64,000 nt of DNA from contig NZ_ANLA01000024.1 in the NCBI RefSeq assembly GCF_000348685.1, positions 16,423 to 80,422 on the forward strand. Reading direction: 5' to 3'. Source of the DNA: Xanthomarina gelatinilytica (GTDB lineage: Bacteria > Bacteroidota > Bacteroidia > Flavobacteriales > Flavobacteriaceae). Position numbers and translations under genes: made by a program. Positions within the stretch are counted from its first letter, which is position 1; each line of letters begins with the position of its first letter. A model generated the notes under the pieces. The model did no database searches and was not told where the DNA came from. It saw only the letters and a program-made list of their open reading frames with translations. Shown piece by piece: positions 16,589 to 24,936 of the stretch.

Positions 16589-17998
16589 TTAGATACGTTC
16601 CAAAAGTACAACATTTTCTACATGATGTGTTTGTGGGAACATATCTACAGGTCTAACTTTTGTTATTTTGTAACTGTCTTTCATTAAAGCTAGGTCTCTT
16701 GCTTGTGTGGCACTATTACAGCTAACATACACTATCTTTTTGGGAGCAATGTTCAAAATTTGTGCAACCACGTCTTTGTGCATGCCATCTCTTGGTGGAT
16801 CTGTAATAATCACATCGGGTTGTCCATGCGTTTTTATAAATGTATTGTTAAAAACATTTTTCATGTCTCCAACATAAAAGGCAACGTTTTCTATGCCATT
16901 TAATTGTGCATTTTCTTTTGCGGCCAAAATAGCGTCTGGAACAGCTTCCACGCCAATCACTTTTTTTGCTTGTTTTGCCACAAACTGGGCTATGGTTCCG
17001 GTTCCTGTATATAAATCGTAAACCAGTTCGTCTCCAGTTAATCCAGCATAATCCCTAGTTATTTTATATAATTGATAGGCTTGGTCAGAATTTGTTTGAT
17101 AAAAAGATTTGGCGTTTATTTTAAACTTTAAACCTTCCATATCTTCAAAAATATGGTCTTGACCTTTGTAACAAATAACCTCTTGATCGTAAATGGTATC
17201 GTTGGCTTTTTCGTTTATTACGTACTGTAAAGAGGTGATTTCTGGAAAGGTTTCTGCTAAAAAGTCCAAAAGCAGTTCCCTGTTTGCTTTATCCTCCTTA
17301 AAAAACTGAATCATGACCATGATGTCTCCAGTGGAAGAGGTACGAATCATTAAAGTCCTTAAAAAACCGGTCTGATTTCTAGTGTTAAAAAATTCCAGAT
17401 TATGTTTTACTGCAAAATCCTTAACAGCATTTCTAATGGCATTGGAAGGATCTGCTTGCAAATGACATTTTTTTATGTCCAAGATTTTGTCCCACATACC
17501 AGGAATGTGAAACCCTAAAGCATTTTTGTCTCCTAGGTCTTTATCGGATTGGATTTCTTCAAGGGTTAACCAGCGACTGTCACTAAAAGAAAATTCCATT
17601 TTATTTCGATAAAAATATTCGTTTTCAGAGCCTAAAATAGGAGTGACCTCGGGTAATTCCAAATGTCCAAGTCTGGTTAAATTATTTACCACTTCTTTTT
17701 GCTTATAGAACAATTGGTGCTGGTAGTCCATATCTTGCCACTTACAGCCACCACAAGTACCAAAATGTTCGCAAACTGGAGTTGTGCGTTTATCGGAAAG
17801 TTTGTGGAATGCAATAGCTTTTCCTTCGTAATAAGACTTACGCTTTTTAAAGGTCTGTACATCAACCACATCGCCAGGAACAGCATTCGATAAAAAAATA
17901 ACTTTACCATCTGCAGCTTTTGCTATGGTTTTACCTTTGGCACCTGCATCTATTACTTCTACGTTTGTAAAAACTTGTTTTTTATTTCTTCTAGACAT
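16589..17998 (-). CDS. rlmD: 23S rRNA (uracil-C5)-methyltransferase, RlmD/TrmA family
   Basis: From the ATG at 17998 (MSRRNKKQVFTNVEV) the protein has 469 residues. An N-terminal TRAM domain is followed by the Fe-S cysteines Cys76, Cys82 and Cys85 (CEHFGTCGGCKW) and a later CHLQ. The SAM site is DLYTGTGTIAQFVAK, and the catalytic cysteine lies in VYVSCNSATQARDL. It makes 5-methyluridine in 23S rRNA; whether the target is U1939 or U747 is not decided by sequence. A -7 box ends only about four bases before the ATG, so the mRNA appears nearly leaderless. Confidence 0.88.
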   Translation of the reverse strand: MSRRNKKQVFTNVEVIDAGAKGKTIAKAADGKVIFLSNAVPGDVVDVQTFKKRKSYYEGKAIAFHKLSDKRTTPVCEHFGTCGGCKWQDMDYQHQLFYKQKEVVNNLTRLGHLELPEVTPILGSENEYFYRNKMEFSFSDSRWLTLEEIQSDKDLGDKNALGFHIPGMWDKILDIKKCHLQADPSNAIRNAVKDFAVKHNLEFFNTRNQTGFLRTLMIRTSSTGDIMVMIQFFKEDKANRELLLDFLAETFPEITSLQYVINEKANDTIYDQEVICYKGQDHIFEDMEGLKFKINAKSFYQTNSDQAYQLYKITRDYAGLTGDELVYDLYTGTGTIAQFVAKQAKKVIGVEAVPDAILAAKENAQLNGIENVAFYVGDMKNVFNNTFIKTHGQPDVIITDPPRDGMHKDVVAQILNIAPKKIVYVSCNSATQARDLALMKDSYKITKVRPVDMFPQTHHVENVVLLERI

Positions 17999-18002
17999 GC
18001 TG

Positions 18003-18010
18003 CAAAAGTA
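18003..18010 (-). promoter_or_regulatory. -7 promoter element abutting rlmD start
   Basis: The minus strand reads TACTTTTG then C, an exact TAnnTTTG match. The rlmD ATG begins 5 bases beyond its last base, so transcription would start at or next to the initiation codon. This also argues against any longer rlmD start. Confidence 0.5.
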
Positions 18011-18190
18011 GTGAAAGGATTTTCTATTTGCGACTTCAGGTTTATGATTTTTTTCTTGCGACACGATTAAAAAAACCATCCAGAAACAATTCATTGCAAA
18101 AGAAGGTTGTAGGGTTCATTAAAATAGTTTCATATCCCTTTTAAAATGGTATTATTAAATTTTAATTAAACGGTTAAATTTAGTAATTTG

Positions 18191-18349
18191 CAAGCCCTAA
18201 GGGATGATTTCTTTCCCACGCTGAATTTTCGAATTTCACCTGTACTTAAGTTTAGGTGAACATAGGTATCGAAAGGATAAAGGTAGATAAGGAATGGCTT
18301 TTTTTAGATGCTCGATTCTTTGGGCATAAACCATTAAAACTATTTTAAA
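18191..18349 (+). promoter_or_regulatory. Structured 5' leader of rocD (candidate cis-regulatory RNA)
   Basis: About 160 bases of non-coding DNA precede rocD and are rich in pairing. The clearest element is TTCACCT (18235-18241) with AGGTGAA (18254-18260), whose loop holds the palindrome ACTTAAGT, giving an almost continuous 26-base hairpin. CCCT-A-AGGG lies at 18195-18203. A weaker stem ATGCTC/GGGCAT lies near 18313-18328. Between them is a purine-rich stretch with repeated AGG/AAGG. I do not recognise a known riboswitch class. Confidence 0.4.
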
Positions 18350-19594
18350 ATGGCTGTTTTAGACCAATTAACATCGCAACAAGCGATAGATTTAGAAAAC
18401 AAGTATGGCGCTCATAATTATCATCCACTTCCTGTAGTATTAAGCAAAGGGGAAGGCGTGTATGTTTGGGACGTTGAAGGCAAAAAGTATTATGATTTTC
18501 TTTCGGCTTATTCTGCCGTGAACCAAGGACACTGTCATCCAAAAATTGTTGGAGCCATGGTACACCAAGCACAAACCTTAACATTAACCTCCAGGGCATT
18601 TTATAACGATATGCTTGGGAAATATGAAAAATTTGCTTGTGAATTTTTTGGCTTCGATAAATTATTGCCAATGAATACAGGTGCAGAAGCTGTGGAAACA
18701 GCTTTAAAGATCTGTAGAAAATGGGCCTATGAGGTAAAAGGTATTGAGGAAAATGAAGCTGACATTATAGTTTGCAAAAACAATTTTCACGGAAGAACCA
18801 CAACCATTATTTCGTTTTCCAACGATCCGGTTGCCAGAAAACATTTTGGGCCTTATACCAAAGGATTTATTAAAATTGCATATGATGATTTGGATGCTTT
18901 GGAAACCGAATTGAAAAACAATAAAAATATTGCAGGCTTTATGGCAGAACCTATTCAAGGGGAAGCTGGAGTATATGTGCCAAGTGAAGGCTATTTAGCC
19001 AAAGCAAAAGCGCTGTGCGAAAAATACAATGTTCTGTTTATTGCAGACGAAGTACAAACAGGTATTGCCAGAACCGGAAAATTATTGGCTGTAGATCATG
19101 AAAATGTAAAACCAGACCTTTTAATTTTGGGTAAAGCCTTAAGTGGAGGTGCTTATCCAGTATCTGCAGTATTGGCCAACGATAATATTATGAAAGTGAT
19201 CAAGCCAGGAAACCATGGATCTACCTTTGGAGGAAATCCTGTAGCTGCTGCAGTGGCTATGGCCGCACTTCAAGTGGTAAAGGATGAAAACTTAGCTGAA
19301 AATGCAGAAAAACTTGGTAAAATATTTAGAAGTGAACTTAACAAATACATACAAACAACAGATTTGGTAAGCCTGGTAAGAGGAAAAGGTCTGTTGAATG
19401 CCATTGTTATAAACGACGACGAAGAAAGTGAAACAGCTTGGAATATTTGTTTGGCACTTAGGGATAATGGTTTGTTGGCAAAACCAACTCATGGAAACAT
19501 CATTCGTTTTGCACCACCTTTGGTAATGAACGAGGAGCAATTGTTGGATTGCGTGTCCATAATCATCAAGACCTTAAAACAATTTGAAAATTAA
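18350..19594 (+). CDS. rocD: Ornithine--oxo-acid aminotransferase
   Basis: This 414-residue PLP enzyme converts ornithine and a 2-oxo acid to glutamate semialdehyde and an amino acid, in arginine/ornithine degradation. Diagnostic features are the N-terminal [32 protein letters not shown] (phosphate loop), [12 protein letters not shown] (PLP ring Asp) and Lys262 in [17 protein letters not shown], which forms the Schiff base. The full set fits RocD better than acetylornithine aminotransferase. It stands alone, behind a long structured leader and before a strong terminator. Confidence 0.92.
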   Translation: MAVLDQLTSQQAIDLENKYGAHNYHPLPVVLSKGEGVYVWDVEGKKYYDFLSAYSAVNQGHCHPKIVGAMVHQAQTLTLTSRAFYNDMLGKYEKFACEFFGFDKLLPMNTGAEAVETALKICRKWAYEVKGIEENEADIIVCKNNFHGRTTTIISFSNDPVARKHFGPYTKGFIKIAYDDLDALETELKNNKNIAGFMAEPIQGEAGVYVPSEGYLAKAKALCEKYNVLFIADEVQTGIARTGKLLAVDHENVKPDLLILGKALSGGAYPVSAVLANDNIMKVIKPGNHGSTFGGNPVAAAVAMAALQVVKDENLAENAEKLGKIFRSELNKYIQTTDLVSLVRGKGLLNAIVINDDEESETAWNICLALRDNGLLAKPTHGNIIRFAPPLVMNEEQLLDCVSIIIKTLKQFEN

Positions 19595-19603
19595 GATTTT
19601 ATT

Positions 19604-19649
19604 AAACCTGCAAGTTCTTAGTTTTTAAGGATTAAAACCTTACAGGTTT
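19604..19649. repeat. Inverted repeat AAACCTGCAAG / CTTACAGGTTT
   Basis: The arms at 19604-19614 and 19639-19649 pair at 10 of 11 positions across a 24-base AT-rich loop. AACCTGYAAG-type hairpins are common between flavobacterial genes. It lies just after rocD and before the stronger terminator at 19661. Confidence 0.45.
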
Positions 19650-19660
19650 CTATATGTTTC

Positions 19661-19703
19661 AAAAAAGAGCAACCAAACATTCAATTGGGTTGCTCTTTTT
19701 TTT
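19661..19703 (+). terminator. Intrinsic terminator after rocD
   Basis: AAAAAAGAGCAACC and GGTTGCTCTTTTTT form a long stem around a loop of about 13 bases, followed by a run of T. It works in both directions and lies between rocD (+) and the DUF2752 gene (-). Confidence 0.8.
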
Positions 19704-19705
19704 AT

Positions 19706-20119
19706 TTAAGGAGCCAAGATGTTAAAAGGATAAAAAGGAATATTTCTGAGTATCCAAAACAATACAACAACCACTAAAATAACTTTTGTTGCCAAAGGTT
19801 TATAAAGTAAGTTTTTAATGGGTTTTTTTAAATACTCCTGAGCTATATAAACATAAAGCATGTAGCTTAAGACCAAAGTTAAAAAGCCAATTAAATAGTT
19901 ATAATTCAAACCTGTTAAGATATGTCCATGCAGAATTTGATGAATGGCTCTCTGTGAGCCACAACCTGGACAATACAAATGGGTAAGGCTATAAAAAAAG
20001 CATTTAGGGAATAGGCTGTTATTGGCAGGATTCCAAAAATAGAATAGCCCAAAAACACTGGTACTTGCCAAAATTAGCAATAAAAATACAAGGTTTTTAT
20101 GTTTAGTAATTCGCTTCAC
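19706..20119 (-). CDS. DUF2752 domain membrane protein
   Basis: This 137-residue protein has three to four membrane helices and the DUF2752 signature YCPGCGSQRAIHQILHGHI (CPGCG pair, then a basic helix). The family is of unknown function. Its start overlaps the end of the preceding CCC-motif gene by 17 bases. Together with the next three genes it forms a mirrored set DUF2752, CCC, CCC, DUF2752. Confidence 0.82.
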   Translation of the reverse strand: MKRITKHKNLVFLLLILASTSVFGLFYFWNPANNSLFPKCFFYSLTHLYCPGCGSQRAIHQILHGHILTGLNYNYLIGFLTLVLSYMLYVYIAQEYLKKPIKNLLYKPLATKVILVVVVLFWILRNIPFYPFNILAP

Positions 20120-20381
20120 TTAATAAAGCTCCAAACAAGGCAATTCCAAAAAACAGGACATAAATCAGCCAACCCAATAGTGCTACGGCAATAGAAACAA
20201 TTCCCCATGTTTTAGCGTTTTTGGAGGCGCTTGCAGCTTGGTCGTAATGTCCATCTTCATAAAGACTGTTTACTTTTGTAGCATAAATAATACTGACAAT
20301 TCCAAAGGGAAGACAGCATAAAATGGTACTGATAATGGCTAAGGCCAGATAACTGTTGGGTCTAGTTGGTTTTACATCCAT
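20103..20381 (-). CDS. CCC-motif membrane protein (first copy)
   Basis: This 92-residue protein has two membrane helices. The first carries the CC-type motif LAIISTILCCLPFGIVSIIYATKV, followed by a short helix pattern (YDQAASASKNAKTWGIVSIAVALLGW) typical of CD225/dispanin-like proteins of Bacteroidota. It is paralogous to the next gene, from which it is separated by 11 bases. Function is unknown; related eukaryotic dispanins influence membranes, but transfer of that role is only a guess. Confidence 0.78.
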   Translation of the reverse strand: MDVKPTRPNSYLALAIISTILCCLPFGIVSIIYATKVNSLYEDGHYDQAASASKNAKTWGIVSIAVALLGWLIYVLFFGIALFGALLSEANY

Positions 20382-20392
20382 TGAATTAAATA

Positions 20393-20734
20393 TTAAACTT
20401 GTTGCATTTGCTGAAACTCTTCTATTCTATCTTGTAACATTTCAGGATCTTGTAGTGCTTCCCAGCCAATCATGCTAATAATCCAAATAACATAGGCCAA
20501 GAAAATAACATTGAGAACAATTCCAATAATGGCAAGTATTTTCCCAGTTTTCACATTGTTGTAACCAGAATATAGTTCTGGATGTTCAGCATAAATAGCT
20601 GTGGATTTATTTGCCAAGACCAAGGCTACAATACCTATAGGCAATCCTAAAACGCCGTAACAACAGCAGGTTAAAATAGATAAAATTCCTAATACCAATA
20701 TAAGTGTGGCGTTCTGTAAAGGTTGTTTTTCCAT
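20393..20734 (-). CDS. CCC-motif membrane protein (second copy)
   Basis: This 113-residue protein has the full CCC motif ILTCCCYGVLGLPIGIVALVLANKS in its first helix, a tail of the type YNNVKTGKILAIIGIVLNVIFL, and a Gln-rich C-terminal helix (EEFQQMQQV). It is longer than the neighbouring copy, mainly at the C-terminus. It is 16 bases downstream of a DUF2752 gene and 11 bases upstream of the other copy. Confidence 0.8.
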   Translation of the reverse strand: MEKQPLQNATLILVLGILSILTCCCYGVLGLPIGIVALVLANKSTAIYAEHPELYSGYNNVKTGKILAIIGIVLNVIFLAYVIWIISMIGWEALQDPEMLQDRIEEFQQMQQV

Positions 20735-20750
20735 GTTGGAAGATGTCTGA

Positions 20751-21035
20751 TTAGTGGGTGATTTTTAAAATATAACTGATAATGATAATAGCCACATTTA
20801 AAAAAACAAGTCCCATTTTAAGTTTATAAGCGTGTTTAAATTTAAAGTAAAAATTAAAGATAATAAAAATTCCAAGCAAGATTATGGTGTAAATGGCAGG
20901 ATACATCTTAAAGGCTGCCGTAAAATCCCCTTTAAGCAAGAACACAAATGCCCTTTGAAAACCACAGCCTAAACAGTCAACTCCAAAAAGTTGTTTGTTT
21001 AGGCATGGTAACATAAAATCTTCTAATGAAGACAT
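20751..21035 (-). CDS. DUF2752 domain membrane protein (short copy)
   Basis: This 94-residue protein has two membrane helices and the signature DCLGCGFQRAFVFLLKGDF, a shorter relative of the copy at 19706-20119 (CLGCG in place of CPGCG). It is the first gene of the four-gene set, and a TATCTTTA box lies 19 bases upstream (21054-21061). Function is unknown. Confidence 0.8.
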   Translation of the reverse strand: MSSLEDFMLPCLNKQLFGVDCLGCGFQRAFVFLLKGDFTAAFKMYPAIYTIILLGIFIIFNFYFKFKHAYKLKMGLVFLNVAIIIISYILKITH

Positions 21036-21076
21036 AGTTATATCTTTTGGTTTTAAAGATATAAAAATATCAAGAG

Positions 21077-22933
21077 TTATTTATTTGAAACAATAATCTT
21101 TTTGCTTACCACTTGATTGTCAGCAAACGATACGTGAGCTATATAAACCCCTTGACTTAAGTTTTTTGTTGAAAAACTATAATGTGCCTCTGTGTTTAAG
21201 TTTTTTTCATTAAAAATCTGTTTTCCGGTCACATCATGTAGGTTTACTTGTTTTACCTCTAAAAGCTTAGGGTTGGAAATGGTTAATTGTGCTAATTGAT
21301 TGTTTTGATAAATACTTAAATCTTCAACAGTTATAACTTGGTCTATGTTTAAAGCTTCAGACGTAAAGGTTATTTCAAATCGGTCTGTATAGGTGCCTTG
21401 AGGTAAATTTATTTCATAGTTATTTTCCCTTAAATCCACATAAATATCATTATGGATATCATGAATAAAAATAGGCTGATTTTCATCGAAATTTTGCACA
21501 TCAAAAATTCTAAACCTTATAGGTTGATTGTTTTTTGCCTCAACCACTAAAGGGATTCGTAATTCCATATCGTAATTAAAGGCTTGTATAAAATATGGGA
21601 CATCATCTAAAACCCAGTAAGCATCAGAATTTTGTGTAAAATCCCCTTTGGCTTCCAAACCATAATCAAAGCCATCTGTAGCAGTATGATGAAAGTTCAT
21701 TAATAATTGTCTGGTATAGAATTCGCCCTGAGAAAAATCGACATTAATTCTAAAACGCTTAAAATCTGCAGGAACAATATTAAAGCCGTCTTCGTTGTAT
21801 TGAGTTTCTTCAAAAGTGTTTTCGGAACTGCTATTGTTTTCAGTCCTAAAAAAGTAACTATCTGTACCAGATTGTTTGTAAAATTCTCTTTGGGCGTTGG
21901 TAAATGTAACAACACCTGTTGCAGCACCTTCAATCATAAAGCCTTGACCTATTGGAATGTAACGTCTGGCAATTTTAGATCCAGTTCCAGCTGGAAAATT
22001 TGTAGGTGTTCCGTCTAATAAATATGTTGTAAATGGAGCATGAGTAAAGGAATCTGTCCCTCCAGATGAAATAGTATATAAGGCGTAACCACCTACATAA
22101 CTTGAGAGCACATGAGAGGTCGCTCCAGGGGCTTGTTCCCAATATTTTAAAACCCCAGTCATTTGTGGTGGTGCATTTGCAATTAAACCAGTATTTAAAG
22201 GGTCGTGTATAAAATCTCGCGCATCCAATGCAGATGGATAGGGGTTCCCAACTAAGGTTTCTTCTCCAGCAACCACAGAAACAGTAATGTTTCCATTATT
22301 TGGTTTTCCTCTAAAATCGTATTGTTGTCCACCACTCGGGTTTCCCTTCATGGTAAAGCCATAACCAGGGTTTACTGAACCAGTGGAACCCACATGATCC
22401 CATTCTGCATATAATACTCCAGGGTCGTAACTATACAACCAAAAACTGGAAATAACTTGAGGGGTTGGAGGAGCTGTAGCCACACCATTATAACCTGTAG
22501 TATAAGTAGCCAACACACTGGTTATTGGATCTAAGGCTGGATTGGTATGCCCAATATGGTCGTAAATATTATCATTGGGAATAAAAGGTCTGTTAGAGGT
22601 CGTGTTTGCAGTGGTATTTCCAACTGGAGAACACCAATAATTATAAGCATAGGTATTTACGGTTCCTGTTTGATAAGCGCTTAACTTGCCTCGGCCATTG
22701 TTTCCAATATTGTTCCCTTGTAAGAGTTGTGCTTCATTACGAAGATAAATATTACTGTTTGTTCCATTAAAAGTGATTCTACCAGTAACATATAAAGGAG
22801 CAACATTTGGTCCACTTGTAAAAGCTGTGCCATCTACATAAATATAGCTTCCACTTCTCACGTACAAATCGGTTTGGGCAAATATGAAAGTACTTGTAGT
22901 AAAAAATAATATTAAGTAAAATAAATTTTTCAT
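21077..22933 (-). CDS. Type IX secretion substrate with type A sorting domain
   Basis: From the ATG at 22933 (MKNLFYLILFFTTSTFIFAQ) the protein has 618 residues: signal peptide, a large beta-rich surface region with Gly/Asn/Thr-rich segments (YVRSGSYIYVDG, YNYWCSPVGN, GYALYTISSGG), and a C-terminal type A sorting domain. The latter reads LSIYQNNQLAQLTISN, VNLHDVTGKQIFNEKNL and LSQGVYIAHVSF ending VSKKIIVSNK. It is predicted to be exported by the Sec system, then by the type IX system, and anchored or released at the surface. Only 1 base separates it from the upstream tail-fibre-like gene, so both are one transcript. Ligand or enzyme activity is not recognisable. Confidence 0.85.
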   Translation of the reverse strand: MKNLFYLILFFTTSTFIFAQTDLYVRSGSYIYVDGTAFTSGPNVAPLYVTGRITFNGTNSNIYLRNEAQLLQGNNIGNNGRGKLSAYQTGTVNTYAYNYWCSPVGNTTANTTSNRPFIPNDNIYDHIGHTNPALDPITSVLATYTTGYNGVATAPPTPQVISSFWLYSYDPGVLYAEWDHVGSTGSVNPGYGFTMKGNPSGGQQYDFRGKPNNGNITVSVVAGEETLVGNPYPSALDARDFIHDPLNTGLIANAPPQMTGVLKYWEQAPGATSHVLSSYVGGYALYTISSGGTDSFTHAPFTTYLLDGTPTNFPAGTGSKIARRYIPIGQGFMIEGAATGVVTFTNAQREFYKQSGTDSYFFRTENNSSSENTFEETQYNEDGFNIVPADFKRFRINVDFSQGEFYTRQLLMNFHHTATDGFDYGLEAKGDFTQNSDAYWVLDDVPYFIQAFNYDMELRIPLVVEAKNNQPIRFRIFDVQNFDENQPIFIHDIHNDIYVDLRENNYEINLPQGTYTDRFEITFTSEALNIDQVITVEDLSIYQNNQLAQLTISNPKLLEVKQVNLHDVTGKQIFNEKNLNTEAHYSFSTKNLSQGVYIAHVSFADNQVVSKKIIVSNK

Positions 22934-22934
22934 T

Positions 22935-24062
22935 CTATTTAGATTTAATATTTGCATTTGTAGTATTATAGAAATTAATTATCTGATTTTTAATCTCTTG
23001 TGGAACTTCTAATTTATCTTTTATATTATTGGGGATAATACTTTCTCTTTGATTGATGTTTTTGTTATTAACTTTTGCAACTGCTATCCAATCGAAACTT
23101 AATTGATTATCTAATTGTGAAGCTTTTACTCTAAAACCTGTTGGTGTTTTTTCAATAATACTTAAATTAATATATGATTTGTTACCTGTTAAAGTTATTA
23201 TTGGGATTTGATTATTGAAATCTTCAGTAAATGAAACCCATAACTCTAATGTGTTTAGTTTATTTGTACCAAAATCCTGAATAACCACATTAGAATTTTT
23301 AATTTTTTCAATTTCATCCATATTATGTTGAATACCTATTAAGTTTAGGGTTGCCAATGCATAAGTGTCAACACCTGAAAAACCTTCATCAAGAATATAG
23401 TCAGGAGACTCATCTGCAATTAAACCAAGCCTAAATGCAGGCCTGTAATGATTTTCTTTACCTACTATCATTTCATCATATTCGTTTATATAATTATACA
23501 AAGAAGGCTTCAGGTTCCTGATATTATTGATTAAGTAATTCTTTATACCTGAATCTAAATTTACTTGATGGATATTTCTTTTACTTTCCCTTGCGGATAC
23601 AGTTATAAAGCCATTTGAATACATTCGATACCATTCTTGCCAAGCTGAGCCAACTCTATACCCTACGTATCCATAACCTCCTGATTCTGGTTCTATGGTT
23701 ACGTCAGGGCCTCTAAAATATCCGAGAAGTGCTTGACTTCCAGTATTCCCATCATTGCCAATTTCTATTGGATGGAAAATTGTGTGTACAGGAATGCCTA
23801 AAGAGAAGGGAGCTGTTGGTACTGCAGAAAAGCCAATCGCATCTGCACTTCCATCAATAAAGAATAAGTTAGTATTGGTGTTTCCTTCAACCCTAAAATC
23901 ATGGTTGCCACCAGATTCATTAAAAATGGCATCTTCCATAACAGTTAGTTGCGCTGTAGGACTAGTCGTCCCAATCCCAACTTGGGCAGAGGCACTTAGG
24001 GAAAACAATAAAAAGGCAATAAATAAGTATGGAAGTCTGTTAAAAAGGTGATTTTTTTTCAT
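22935..24062 (-). CDS. Exported tail-fibre-like protein with S74 chaperone domain
   Basis: This 375-residue protein has a signal peptide (ending near ASAQ) and then VGIGTTSPTAQLTVMEDA, the opening of Bacteroidota tail-fibre-like surface proteins. A Peptidase_S74 intramolecular chaperone domain follows: ITVSARESKRNIHQV (Ser156 and Lys161, five residues apart, as in the autoproteolytic dyad of endosialidases), LKPSLYNYINEY and RLGLIADESPDYIL. After residue 260 comes an unassigned 110-residue domain. In phage proteins S74 domains trimerise and self-cleave; here the context is a secreted surface pair with the adjacent type A sorting-domain gene, not a prophage. Confidence 0.7.
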   Translation of the reverse strand: MKKNHLFNRLPYLFIAFLLFSLSASAQVGIGTTSPTAQLTVMEDAIFNESGGNHDFRVEGNTNTNLFFIDGSADAIGFSAVPTAPFSLGIPVHTIFHPIEIGNDGNTGSQALLGYFRGPDVTIEPESGGYGYVGYRVGSAWQEWYRMYSNGFITVSARESKRNIHQVNLDSGIKNYLINNIRNLKPSLYNYINEYDEMIVGKENHYRPAFRLGLIADESPDYILDEGFSGVDTYALATLNLIGIQHNMDEIEKIKNSNVVIQDFGTNKLNTLELWVSFTEDFNNQIPIITLTGNKSYINLSIIEKTPTGFRVKASQLDNQLSFDWIAVAKVNNKNINQRESIIPNNIKDKLEVPQEIKNQIINFYNTTNANIKSK

Positions 24063-24173
24063 ATTTTTCTACTTTTAATTAGTTATAGAGGTATATTAAA
24101 TTAATCAAATTTCTCTATTCTTTATTCTAAAAAAAACGATATTCGTTAAATAGCTAAAAATCATCGATATAAA

Positions 24174-24383
24174 ATGAAATACAACACCTATTTAAACTAT
24201 TTATTGATCTTTATAGGAAGCATGGTAGCCATTTATGCTCAAGCTGGTGTAAAACAAGATGTGGTTGTTTTGATTCTTGGAATTATTATTTTAATGTTTG
24301 GTTTATACCGAATTTCCAGTACACTTTCCAGTAAAAAACAGTCTAAAGAGAGTCATGAACCAAACCAAAAGGATGATGCTTAA
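24174..24383 (+). CDS. Small two-helix membrane protein
   Basis: This 69-residue protein has two membrane segments (YLNYLLIFIGSMVAIYAQAG and VVVLILGIIILMFGLYRI) and a charged tail (SKKQSKESHEPNQKDDA). No family is recognised. Its stop overlaps the start region of the Smr gene, so they are probably expressed together. Confidence 0.6.
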   Translation: MKYNTYLNYLLIFIGSMVAIYAQAGVKQDVVVLILGIIILMFGLYRISSTLSSKKQSKESHEPNQKDDA

Positions 24384-24936
24384 AATAGGGGATAAAGTGT
24401 CTGTATTAGATGAAGATATCACAGGCAGCATACTAAAAATCACAGAAGATTCAGTGACCATGGTTACTGAAGACGGTTTTGAGATGGTGTTTAATAAAAA
24501 AGAATTGGTACTCATTAAAAATGAATCCGAATTACAATCAAAATCCTTTTCAAATGTATCTTTTTCTGAATTGCTTAAGGAGAAAGAAAGCCCTAGAAGA
24601 AAATCCACTGTTAAAAAGAAAGTAAAGGAACGTTTTCAGCCTACCATGGAAGTGGATCTGCACATTCATCAATTAACGGATAATGCTTCCAGAATGAGCA
24701 ATTACGACATGTTAACCTTACAATTGGATACAGCCAAAAAACAATTGGAATTTGCCATTGGAAAGCGCATCCAAAAAGTGGTGTTTATCCATGGCGTGGG
24801 AGCAGGTGTTTTAAAAATGGAATTGGAATATTTATTTGGAAGATATCCCAATGTGACTTACTACGATGCCAATTTTCAAAAATACGGGGTTGGTGCAACC
24901 GAAGTATATATCTATCAGAATGTAAGTGCCGATTAA
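24376..24936 (+). CDS. Smr domain protein (MutS2-related C-terminal domain)
   Basis: I place the start at the ATG at 24376 (MLKIGDKVSVLDEDI), giving 186 residues; ATGs at 24373 and 24355 are alternatives. Residues 1-80 form a small beta domain (KVSVLDEDITGSILKI) often found in Bacteroidota before Smr. The C-terminal Smr domain shows EVDLHIHQL, YDMLTLQLDTAKKQLEFAI, KVVFIHGVGAGVL and YGVGATEVYI. Smr domains nick or bind DNA or RNA in recombination control or ribosome rescue; the role here is unknown. The start overlaps the preceding stop by 8 bases. Confidence 0.82.
   Translation: MLKIGDKVSVLDEDITGSILKITEDSVTMVTEDGFEMVFNKKELVLIKNESELQSKSFSNVSFSELLKEKESPRRKSTVKKKVKERFQPTMEVDLHIHQLTDNASRMSNYDMLTLQLDTAKKQLEFAIGKRIQKVVFIHGVGAGVLKMELEYLFGRYPNVTYYDANFQKYGVGATEVYIYQNVSAD

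Noticed and set aside
18191..18349. Known riboswitch (guanidine, glycine, SAM) before rocD
   Set aside because: I could not place the conserved cores of these classes in the sequence; left as unassigned leader.
18345..18671. Minus-strand frame of 108 codons opposite rocD
   Set aside because: It lies wholly over the rocD start on the other strand and has no protein-like features.
22935..24062. Tail-fibre-like gene considered as a prophage remnant
   Set aside because: It has a Sec signal peptide and is paired with a type IX substrate; no other phage gene is near.
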